Positions 8,568 to 15,174 of a stretch of DNA of 64,000 nucleotides are shown here, in pieces. The notes below the pieces were generated by a model that saw only the letters and a list, made by a program, of their open reading frames with translations, was not told the DNA's origin and did no database searches. A program made the translations under genes and the position numbers. Where the stretch lies: positions 45,024-109,023 of the forward strand of contig NZ_JAEFCB010000007.1 in assembly GCF_016405905.1 (NCBI RefSeq), given 5' to 3'. Within the stretch, counting starts at the first letter, position 1. Each line of letters opens with the position of its first letter. The DNA is from Variovorax sp. IB41. GTDB taxonomy: Bacteria > Pseudomonadota > Gammaproteobacteria > Burkholderiales > Burkholderiaceae_C.

Positions 8568-9089
8568 TCAATGCGATTGGCAGATGTCGGCCCACTTCTC
8601 TACCGAGAGATCGCCCTTGCAGCTTTGCAGGACGATCACGCCCGGCTCGCCGGCGGTTCGGAACTGGTAGGCGGTGTTCTTCGGCAAGAGGCCCTGGTGG
8701 CCGCGCGAGAGCTTCATCCAGCCCATCTTCTTGCCCTGCGGTTCGCCCTTCACAAGCACGGCGCCGTTCTTCTCCTTGTCGGCGACGGCCTGGCTCGCAT
8801 CGAGCTGCACGAGGTGCACTTCGACCTCGCCGTCCATCACCAGCGCGAACTCGTCGTGCGCGCAGGTGAACCAGGGCGAGGTGCCTTCGGCGCGCAGCGT
8901 CTCGAGCACGTAGATCTGGTTCTGGCCGAAGACGACCTTCTCGTAGGGCCGGCTGATGCTGGCGATCTCGAAGCAGTTGGAGAACGCGTAGTGGCGCACG
9001 TCGTCGTCGATCGGCTCGACGTGGCCCTTCTCGAAATGCTTGAGCGAGCCGAAGCGTGTCTGGTAGGCGGTGGAAGCGGGGGCTGTCAT
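8568..9089 (-). CDS. hqdA: Type II hydroquinone 1,2-dioxygenase, small (alpha) subunit
   Basis: 173-residue cupin-like protein, matching the 17-19-kDa alpha subunits (PnpC, HapC, HqdA). The central part (CAHDEFALVMDGEVEVHLVQ, around residues 76-95) has the cupin beta-barrel pattern. In the known enzymes this subunit is structural and the iron sits in the larger partner. The ATG at 9087-9089 has AAGGAG 6 nt upstream. It is the first gene of the catabolic unit, with a strong dyad 72-94 nt upstream of its start, as expected for a LysR-controlled promoter. Confidence 0.82.
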   Translation of the reverse strand: MTAPASTAYQTRFGSLKHFEKGHVEPIDDDVRHYAFSNCFEIASISRPYEKVVFGQNQIYVLETLRAEGTSPWFTCAHDEFALVMDGEVEVHLVQLDASQAVADKEKNGAVLVKGEPQGKKMGWMKLSRGHQGLLPKNTAYQFRTAGEPGVIVLQSCKGDLSVEKWADICQSH

Positions 9090-9160
9090 GGCTTGTCTCC
9101 TTGAATGAGCGAACTCTAGGAGTCATGCCGTCCCGCCGGTAGGGACCAGTTTGGAAGAGG

Positions 9161-9183
9161 ATTATTCGGAGTCTCCGAACAAT
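9161..9183. promoter_or_regulatory. Candidate LysR-type operator upstream of hqdA
   Basis: A 23-bp near-perfect dyad: arms ATTATTCGGAG and CTCCGAACAAT around a central T, with one mismatch. Its core TTCGGAGTCTCCGAA (9165-9179) is fully symmetric and contains T-N11-A, the LysR-family signature. It lies between the lysR stop (9217) and the hqdA start (9089), where an activator site would be expected. No T-run follows on the minus strand, so a terminator for lysR is less likely. Confidence 0.65.
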
Positions 9184-9216
9184 CGGCCGGGTTTACCCGG
9201 CAACGCTATTCCGTCC

Positions 9217-10179
9217 CTAACCGCTGGATCGGCTGAATTCGATGAGCTCCGCCGGGATCATTCCGCGCTCGATCAGCGTCGCGTCCCAGGGCGGCACGCG
9301 CGTGAAACGCGTGGCGATGTGCTCGATGAAGAGGCGCAGCTTGAGCGCATTGCGCGAGGTGCCCGCATACACCGCGCTCAGCGAGAACGACGAGAGCTGG
9401 TGCTCCGCCAGCACCACGCGCAGCTCGCCGCTCGCAATGGCATCGCCCGCCACCAGCGTCGGCAGGCACACGATGCCCGCGTGCTCCAGCGCGTACTCGC
9501 GCAGCAGGTGCACGCTATTCGTGAGCAGCGCCGCGGCCAGGTAGATGGTGGTCTGCTCGCCCTTGTGGTGAAAGGTCCAGCGGTCGCGCGTGGGGTAGCC
9601 CGAATAGAGGCCCAGCTTGTGTCGGTGCAGCTCGCGCGGCGTGGCCGGCGTGCCGTGCGCCTCGAGGTACGCGGGCGTGGCGCAGAGCAGCCGCCGCACC
9701 GGGAAGAGCGGCCGCGACACCAGCTCCTGCGAGGCGGCCGGAAAGATCTGCAACGCGCAATCGACGCCGGCCTTGACCGGATCGACCACCGCATCGCTCA
9801 CGATCAGCTCCAGGTGGATGTCGGGGTAGGTGGTGTGGAACTCGTGCAGCAGCGATGCGAAGCGGCCGAGCACCATGCCGGTCAGCGCATGGACGCGCAG
9901 CGTGCCCGACGGTGTACCGCGCGCGTCGCGCATCTGGTCGACGATGTCGTTGGCGCGGCCGACCAGCTCGGTGCAGTCGCGCAGGAATGCCTGGCCCATG
10001 TCGCTGAGCCGGACCACCCGCGTGCTGCGGTGGAACAGCGGCGCGCCGAGGAACTCCTCCAGCTGCTTCACGCGCGTGGTGACCACCGAATTGGCCACCC
10101 GCAGCTGGCGCGCGGCCTCCGCGAAGCTCTGGGTCTGCGCGACGCGAACGAAGGTTTCAATGCTTTGGAGGCGGTCCAC
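9217..10179 (-). CDS. LysR-family transcriptional regulator, probable activator of the hydroquinone genes
   Basis: 320 residues from a GTG at 10177-10179, giving the usual LysR opening VDRLQSIETFVRVAQTQSFA. The winged helix-turn-helix fills residues 1-60 (FAEAARQLRVANSVVTTRVKQLEEFLG) and the effector domain follows. An upstream ATG at 10275 would add 32 Pro/Ala-rich residues not seen in the family. It lies immediately upstream of hqdA on the same strand with a T-N11-A dyad between them. The inducer is probably hydroquinone or a pathway intermediate, by inference. Confidence 0.85.
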   Translation of the reverse strand: MDRLQSIETFVRVAQTQSFAEAARQLRVANSVVTTRVKQLEEFLGAPLFHRSTRVVRLSDMGQAFLRDCTELVGRANDIVDQMRDARGTPSGTLRVHALTGMVLGRFASLLHEFHTTYPDIHLELIVSDAVVDPVKAGVDCALQIFPAASQELVSRPLFPVRRLLCATPAYLEAHGTPATPRELHRHKLGLYSGYPTRDRWTFHHKGEQTTIYLAAALLTNSVHLLREYALEHAGIVCLPTLVAGDAIASGELRVVLAEHQLSSFSLSAVYAGTSRNALKLRLFIEHIATRFTRVPPWDATLIERGMIPAELIEFSRSSG

Positions 10180-10377
10180 GGCGGCACTGTACTGCGCGGG
10201 CCTGCTTTTTGCGTCCGGCAGCGGGGCGCCCGGCACCCCATGGGGGAAAGCCCGGGGCCGGGCCGTTGCGGGCAAGACGAAAGACCGTCATCCCTGTGTC
10301 TGAAGGTTAACTGGCCCACTTACAATCCTTGCCGCCAACCCGCTGCGTTATCCACCCCCTACGAGGTCTTGTCCGCA
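10180..10377. promoter_or_regulatory. Divergent intergenic region, lysR / TPR gene
   Basis: About 200 bp separating the lysR GTG start from the TPR protein start at 10378. It must hold both outward promoters. I see no strong dyad or clear -35/-10 pair that I would defend; the right half (10285-10345) is less GC-rich than its surroundings and contains TTAACTGG. Confidence 0.3.
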
Positions 10378-11469
10378 ATGCCCAAGAGCCCCCGGCCTCG
10401 CGCCCGCTTTCCTTTTTCTCCCACCGTGCGCGCACTGCTGCTGGCCGTCGCCGCCTGCGGCGTGGCGCTCCCGGCACTGGCCGCGGTCGAGCATGAGGAC
10501 GTCGACCGCCTCATGCAGGCCGGCAAGCTCGACGAGGCGATGACGAAGGCCGATGCATTCCTGAAGGACAAGCCGCGCGATCCGCAGATGCGCTTCCTGA
10601 AGGGCGTGATCCAGCTGGACACCGGCAAGCGCGCCGAGGCGATCGCCGCCTTCACCCAGCTCACGCTGGACGCGCCCGAACTGCCCGAGCCGTACAACAA
10701 CCTGGCGGTGATCTACGCGAGCCAGAACCAGTTCGACAAGGCCCGCGGCGCGCTGGAAAGCGCCATTCGCACCAACCCGAGCTACGCCACCGCCCAGGAA
10801 AACCTCGGCGACGTGTACGCCCGGCTCGCGAGCCAGGCCTACAGCAAGGCGCTGCAACTGGACCAGAACAACACCGCTGTGCAGCCCAAGCTGGCCGTGA
10901 TCCGCACGCTCTTCACGCCGACGCCGCCGGGCGCCAAGCCCACGGTGCTGGTCGCCGCGGCCGCGCCGGAGCGTCCCGCACCCGCGGCCAAGGCACCGCC
11001 AGCACCTGCGCCGACGCCCGCGCCCGCGCCCGCACCGGCCGCCAAGGTGGCCGCCGCGCCCGCACCTGTCGCCGCACCGGCCAAGGCGCCCGAAGCCACA
11101 CCGGCTCCGGCCCCTGCCGCCGCACCGGCCGCCACCGCCGAGATCGAAACCGCCGTCCGCGGCTGGGCCTCGGCCTGGGCCGGCCAGGACATGGACCGCT
11201 ACCTGGCCGCCTACGGCCCCGACTTCACCCCCGGCGGCGGCCAGAGCCGCAAGGCCTGGGAAGAAGACCGGCGCGCGCGCATCGTGGGCAAGTCCAGCAT
11301 CAGCGTGAACATCGAGAACCTCGTGATCAAGGTCGACGGCCAGAACGCCACGGCTAAGTTCCGCCAGATCTATCGCGCGGACAGCCTCAACATTTCGAGC
11401 CGCAAGACGCTGGACCTGCAGCGCTCGGGCAACCAATGGCACATTCGCAAGGAAAGCGTCGGCGGCTAG
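10378..11469 (+). CDS. Exported TPR protein with C-terminal NTF2-like domain
   Basis: 363 residues. An N-terminal signal peptide (hydrophobic 18-37, cut near ALAAVE) is followed by TPR-type helical repeats (about 38-175; e.g. PELPEPYNNLAVIYASQNQFDKA). A long Pro/Ala linker follows (about 180-255), then a C-terminal NTF2-like domain (about 258-363; VRGWASAWAGQDMDRYLAAY). The same C-terminal domain ends the L,D-transpeptidase encoded next, whose GTG start overlaps this stop codon (TAGTG). The pair therefore probably acts together in the periplasm on peptidoglycan. A longer reading frame runs upstream but lacks a signal peptide and crosses lysR, so I start at 10378. Confidence 0.8.
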   Translation: MPKSPRPRARFPFSPTVRALLLAVAACGVALPALAAVEHEDVDRLMQAGKLDEAMTKADAFLKDKPRDPQMRFLKGVIQLDTGKRAEAIAAFTQLTLDAPELPEPYNNLAVIYASQNQFDKARGALESAIRTNPSYATAQENLGDVYARLASQAYSKALQLDQNNTAVQPKLAVIRTLFTPTPPGAKPTVLVAAAAPERPAPAAKAPPAPAPTPAPAPAPAAKVAAAPAPVAAPAKAPEATPAPAPAAAPAATAEIETAVRGWASAWAGQDMDRYLAAYGPDFTPGGGQSRKAWEEDRRARIVGKSSISVNIENLVIKVDGQNATAKFRQIYRADSLNISSRKTLDLQRSGNQWHIRKESVGG

Positions 11470-12947
11470 TGACAGACATCGTCCGGCGCGGCCGGCTTCA
11501 GAATCCTCCGTTCCCGCGCCGCGGGAACCTGCTGGCAGTGCTGATGACCGCGTCGGCGCTGATGCTGGCGGCGCCCGGCGCCGCCTTCGCATCGAACAAG
11601 CCGGGCAGCGCAAAGACCAGCAGCAGCGTCAAGGCCGGCAAGAGTGCCGACAAGGCCGCCGGCAATCGCCGCGCTGCGCATGCGGCGGGCAGCCGGTCTT
11701 CCGCCAAGGAAGCCAGGGCCAGTAAGTCGGTACAGGCCAAGGGCAAGAAGGCATCGCTGGCGGAGACGCGGACCGCTTCCGCCGCAACCGCCGCCAAACC
11801 CAGCCGCAGGTCCGCGCCCGCCGCCTCCATCCAGGAAGCCGGCAGCGCCGAAGCCCGGCTGATTTCGGTCTACGAGATGTTCGGCCGCGGCCAGGCCCGC
11901 CCCGCGCTGGCCAAGGCGCGCGACCTGGTGCGGGACTATCCGAACTTCCAGCTCGCGCAGCTCGTCTACGGCGACCTGCTCGCGGCACAGGTGCCGCCCA
12001 CCAATTCGCTTCCGGACAACGCCAGCATCGCGCGCCTGCGCGGCAACCCGGCCATGTCCGAGCTGCACGAGGAATCGCGCCGCCGCCTGCAGGCTCTGCG
12101 CGAGCGCCCGCCCGCGGGCACCGTGCCCTCGCAGTTCCTGTCGCTCTCCACGCGCAGCCGCTACGCCATCGCGGTGGACGCCTCGCGCTCGCGGCTGTAC
12201 CTGCTGGAGAACTCCGACAAGGGGTTGAAGCTGGTGGCCGACTACTACATCTCGGTGGGCAAGTCGGGCACCGACAAGGTCACCGAGGGCGATGCCCGCA
12301 CGCCGCTGGGCGTGTACTACATCACCAGCAGCCTCGATCCGAAGTCGCTGAAGGACTTCTACGGTGCGGGCGCCCTGCCCATCAACTACCCGAACCCGTA
12401 CGACGTGCGGCGCGGCAAGACCGGCGGCGGCATCTGGCTGCACGGCACGCCGCCCCAGCAGTTCGCGCGGGCGCCGCTGGCGAGCGACGGCTGCGTGGTC
12501 ATGGCCAACCCCGACCTGAAGCAGCTGCTGCGCAAGGTGCAGATCGGCGCCACGCCGGTGGTCACCGCGCGCAGCCTGCAATGGATATCGCCCCCGCAGG
12601 CCGAAAAAGAAGCCCAGACATTTACCAGCGCAATTACCGCCTGGAAAGATACAAGAGCCAGCGGAAATGAAGCGCAATTGAAGAAATTCTATTTGCCCGA
12701 TTTCCAGCGCAATAGCAAAAAATCGACCGAAGGTATTTCGGTGCTCCACGACGAAGTGGAATATGCACAAGGTAAACGCGTGCAGTTCAAGGACATGTCG
12801 TACCTGCACTGGCGCGACGGCGACGACACCATGGTCGCCACCTTCGGAGAGGTCTTCGAAGGCGAGAAGAGCGGACGCACCCGGCGCCAGTACTGGCTGC
12901 GGCAGGGTACCGAGTGGAAGCTCTTCCACGAAGAAATCCTTGGCTGA
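11469..12947 (+). CDS. L,D-transpeptidase (YkuD domain) with C-terminal NTF2-like domain
   Basis: 492 residues from a GTG overlapping the previous stop (TAGTG); an ATG at 11436 lies inside the upstream gene. Signal anchor about 20-42, then a Lys/Ala/Ser-rich tether (45-120), a helical region, and a YkuD domain (about 225-370) with H325 (LHGTPP) and nucleophile C342 in ASDGCVVM. The family motif is usually S-H/R-G-C, so Asp before Gly-Cys is a variation. The last ~110 residues form an NTF2-like domain like that of the upstream TPR protein. It should form 3-3 peptidoglycan cross-links or attach proteins to the wall. Bases 12600-12785, at the domain junction, are visibly AT-richer than the rest. 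Confidence 0.85.
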   Translation: MTDIVRRGRLQNPPFPRRGNLLAVLMTASALMLAAPGAAFASNKPGSAKTSSSVKAGKSADKAAGNRRAAHAAGSRSSAKEARASKSVQAKGKKASLAETRTASAATAAKPSRRSAPAASIQEAGSAEARLISVYEMFGRGQARPALAKARDLVRDYPNFQLAQLVYGDLLAAQVPPTNSLPDNASIARLRGNPAMSELHEESRRRLQALRERPPAGTVPSQFLSLSTRSRYAIAVDASRSRLYLLENSDKGLKLVADYYISVGKSGTDKVTEGDARTPLGVYYITSSLDPKSLKDFYGAGALPINYPNPYDVRRGKTGGGIWLHGTPPQQFARAPLASDGCVVMANPDLKQLLRKVQIGATPVVTARSLQWISPPQAEKEAQTFTSAITAWKDTRASGNEAQLKKFYLPDFQRNSKKSTEGISVLHDEVEYAQGKRVQFKDMSYLHWRDGDDTMVATFGEVFEGEKSGRTRRQYWLRQGTEWKLFHEEILG

Positions 12948-13026
12948 ACCTGAGTTCAGGCCCTCTCTGTGACGAGGGCACCCCTCGAATCTGTGATTTT
13001 TTGCGCATGCCCAGCGCCTATTTTGG

Positions 13027-13123
13027 GTGTTACAACTCGCCTTTCCGGACCCCGTGCTACGTAACACGTAACACGTTTGTTCCCGTAACACCCCCCTTCC
13101 GCGCGTTCCCGACACCGTAACGC
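13027..13123. promoter_or_regulatory. Array of GTAACAC heptamers (candidate activator sites)
   Basis: Exact GTAACAC occurs at 13061-13067, 13068-13074 (directly abutting) and 13085-13091; its complement GTGTTAC is at 13027-13033, and GTAACGC at 13117-13123. Five copies in under 100 bp is well above chance for this GC-rich context. The array lies 98-194 bp upstream of a sigma-54-like promoter element, a normal distance for enhancer sites. Confidence 0.5.
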
Positions 13124-13220
13124 CCCCTCCCATCTTCATGGGAGGCCGGGGCCGGTTTACAGAGGGAAAAATACGTCTCTCGATTGTTAACTAACCTGAC
13201 CAAGATCGTTCTGGACTGGG

Positions 13221-13236
13221 TGGCAGGAGGCTGGCC
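13221..13236 (+). promoter_or_regulatory. Candidate sigma-54 promoter for flp
   Basis: TGGCAGGAGGCTGGCC has the invariant GG and GC dinucleotides at the correct 10-nt separation of -24/-12 promoters (consensus TGGCACG-N4-TTGCA), but the -12 box reads TGGC instead of TTGC. It would start transcription about 124 nt before the flp ATG. A sigma-54 activator is encoded at the end of the cluster. Confidence 0.3.
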
Positions 13237-13371
13237 GCCATCCTGCTACGTACTTCTCCAATATCACACGAAGGACCTCACCCACCCGGGTTTGTCTTGT
13301 TGATACACGGAGTTACGCTGTATAACATCCACATCGTCAGTCGTTGTTCAACTCTCCTCAAGGGGTAAATC

Positions 13372-13548
13372 ATGCTCAGCTCTATTACTCGTTTTCTGCG
13401 CGACGAAGAAGGCGCAACCGCAATTGAATATGGAATTATTGCGGGGCTTATTTCAATTGCAATCGTGACTGTGCTTCCTGGACTTGGCGACCGACTCGAA
13501 GGAGTTTTTACACGGATCACCACCGCACTCCCTGCTGTCGCTCCTTAA
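13372..13548 (+). CDS. flp: Flp-family type IVb pilin
   Basis: 58-residue prepilin. The N-terminus MLSSITRFLRDEEG is the leader; cleavage after Gly14 gives ATAIEYG, matching the Flp motif G/XXXXEY (E19, Y20). A single hydrophobic helix follows (about 18-38). AAGGGG lies 7 nt upstream of the ATG. It is the first gene of the tad cluster and encodes the major subunit of the pilus fibre, which is matured by the peptidase encoded 8 nt downstream. The gene uses more A/T-ending codons than its neighbours, as is common for highly expressed pilins. Confidence 0.95.
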   Translation: MLSSITRFLRDEEGATAIEYGIIAGLISIAIVTVLPGLGDRLEGVFTRITTALPAVAP

Positions 13549-13556
13549 GTACAGCC

Positions 13557-14054
13557 GTGGCATTGGGATGCCTGCTCTGGCTTCTTTTCGTCACCGTCTA
13601 TGACTTCCGACAACGCCGCGTCCCGAATTGGCTTGTGCTTGCAGGAGCCGCTGTGGCTCTTGCCGCACTCGCCCTCGGGATGCAGCCTTTCGGAATCAAT
13701 TGGACTTCGGCACTTCTCGGCGCGGGCGCCGGCTTCGGCCTTCTTCTGCTTTTTTATGCTTTCGGCCTCATGGGAGCAGGCGACGTGAAATTCGCAGGTG
13801 CTCTCGGGCTCTGGTTTGGCTTGACCGCCATGGCCCCCATCTGGATCGTCGCCAGCCTCCTGGCCGGCGCGCACAGCGCGTTGTGGCACCTCCTGCAACG
13901 CTGGCCCTTTTCTCCGTGGCTCATCTCGATCTTGGCGGGCCCGACTTTCGCAGCCAACGGCGGCGCCGCGCCGCGCCGGGCTCGCTTCGTTCCTTACGCG
14001 GCCTATCTCGCACTGGCCGCGGCGGCATGGATGGCGTGGGAGCGACAGAGCTAG
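13557..14054 (+). CDS. tadV: Prepilin peptidase (TadV/CpaA)
   Basis: 165-residue polytopic membrane aspartic peptidase of the A24 type, which cuts the Flp leader and pseudopilins. The two catalytic aspartates are D16 (VYDFRQRRVPN) and D76 in the GxGD motif (GAGDVKF). It has no N-terminal methyltransferase part, as usual for TadV. GTG start at 13557, 8 nt after the flp stop. Confidence 0.92.
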   Translation: MALGCLLWLLFVTVYDFRQRRVPNWLVLAGAAVALAALALGMQPFGINWTSALLGAGAGFGLLLLFYAFGLMGAGDVKFAGALGLWFGLTAMAPIWIVASLLAGAHSALWHLLQRWPFSPWLISILAGPTFAANGGAAPRRARFVPYAAYLALAAAAWMAWERQS

Positions 14055-14135
14055 CAGCTTCCTGCCTCTGTCACCGCAGGCCATTCATTCCTCACTTTCC
14101 ATGATTGCTTGCTCTCACTCCTCAGCCCGCCGCCC

Positions 14136-15131
14136 ATGATCAATCTCACCAAAATCCTCGCAGCCATCCTGGTGCTCCTGGCCATCGCACTGGGCGGCTA
14201 TGCCTGGATGCTGAGCCGGCAGGCGCCCGCGCCGATCGCGGCGACGACCGCTCCCTCGACCGCTTCCACCAAGACACAGCAGGCGCAGGTCTACCCGGTC
14301 GTGGTGGCCGCCAAGCCTCTGCCCGCGGGCCAGGCGATTCCCGCCGATGCCTTGCGCGTGGAGCGCCTGACGATCAATCCGGCTGGCGCGTTCCAGGACC
14401 TGACCGTCGCCGCCGGCCGCGTCCCCGTGCTGGACCTCGCCGAAGGCACGCCGGTGATGGAAAACCAGCTGGTCTCGGGCCTCGCCCTGCGCATTGCCGA
14501 AGGCGAGCGCGCCGTCGCGGTGAAGGCCGACGAGGTCATGGGCGTGGGCAACAAGCTGCAGCCGGGCGATTTCGTCGACGTCTTCATCACGCTCAAGTCC
14601 GACGGCAAGGATGTGGACCGCAGCCAGGCGCGCCTGCTGTTGTCGCGCAAGCGGGTGCTCGCATTCGGCAACGCATCCGTCGACGGGTTGCCGTCCAAGT
14701 CGGCCGACAAGTCCGGCGCGCAGCAGGCGCAGCGCGCCGAACCGGCCCGCACCGCGGTGCTCGCCGTGCCCGTCGATGAAGTGAACCGCCTGACCATCGG
14801 CGACGCCAGCGGCAAGCTGCTGCTGGCCTTGCGCAACCCGACCGACTTGTCGGAGCCGGACCCCAAGCTCTTCGCCGACCTGCCGACCGCCCTGCAGCCC
14901 GTGCTGGCCAAGGCGGGCGAGCCGCGCCGCGCACCGCTCGAAGGCCTGGACCGCGCCCAGGCAGGCCTCACCGCCGCCGATCTCGTCACCGGCGGCAACG
15001 GCCCGGCCCTGCGGCCACAAGCGGCGCAGGCGCGCGTCGCCAGCGGCGCCCCGCGCGCCGCCGGCCCCGCCCGCACAGGCCTGCAGGTCGAGGTCATTCG
15101 CGGCGAGAAAAGCGAAACCGTGAACTACTGA
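14136..15131 (+). CDS. cpaB: Flp pilus assembly protein CpaB/RcpC
   Basis: 331 residues from MINLTKILAAILVLLAIALG, a single N-terminal membrane anchor. An SAF domain follows (AAKPLPAGQAIPADALRVERL, about residues 50-120), then the RcpC/CpaB domain (GVGNKLQPGDFVDVFITLK). This periplasmic protein links to the secretin and is needed for pilus assembly. An ATG 27 nt upstream is possible, but the anchor starts best at 14136. It sits between tadV and the secretin gene, as in other tad clusters. Confidence 0.9.
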   Translation: MINLTKILAAILVLLAIALGGYAWMLSRQAPAPIAATTAPSTASTKTQQAQVYPVVVAAKPLPAGQAIPADALRVERLTINPAGAFQDLTVAAGRVPVLDLAEGTPVMENQLVSGLALRIAEGERAVAVKADEVMGVGNKLQPGDFVDVFITLKSDGKDVDRSQARLLLSRKRVLAFGNASVDGLPSKSADKSGAQQAQRAEPARTAVLAVPVDEVNRLTIGDASGKLLLALRNPTDLSEPDPKLFADLPTALQPVLAKAGEPRRAPLEGLDRAQAGLTAADLVTGGNGPALRPQAAQARVASGAPRAAGPARTGLQVEVIRGEKSETVNY

Positions 15132-15174
15132 TTGCCGATCGCGCAGCACGACACCCGTCATCCAGGAAAAACAA

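Larger units (their letters stand above)
12948..13371. promoter_or_regulatory. 424-bp intergenic region upstream of the flp/tad cluster
   Basis: No gene seen. It begins with a GCCCTC/GAGGGC hairpin (12960-12979) 17 nt before a T-run (12997-13002), a possible weak terminator for the transpeptidase gene. Then comes a cluster of GTAACAC heptamers (13027-13123), then a -24/-12-like element (13221-13236), then an AT-richer 5' leader ending in AAGGGG 7 nt before the flp ATG. This reads as a long regulated promoter region. Confidence 0.5.

Noticed and set aside
7531..9089. Hydroxyquinol or other intradiol (Fe(III), Tyr/His) dioxygenase
   Set aside because: No Tyr-Tyr-His-His ligand pattern; the H-x-N-x3-E ... 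H pattern and two-subunit layout fit type II hydroquinone dioxygenases instead.
9161..9183. Intrinsic terminator of lysR
   Set aside because: The dyad is followed by CCTCTTCC on the minus strand, not a T-run; operator is the better reading.
9151..10377. A 772-residue plus-strand protein extending the TPR protein upstream
   Set aside because: The N-terminal 409 residues are the reverse shadow of lysR; a proper signal peptide starts at 10378.
13278..13523. 81-codon minus-strand frame over the flp gene
   Set aside because: Shadow of the pilin gene; the plus frame has the diagnostic G/XXXXEY motif and a ribosome-binding site.
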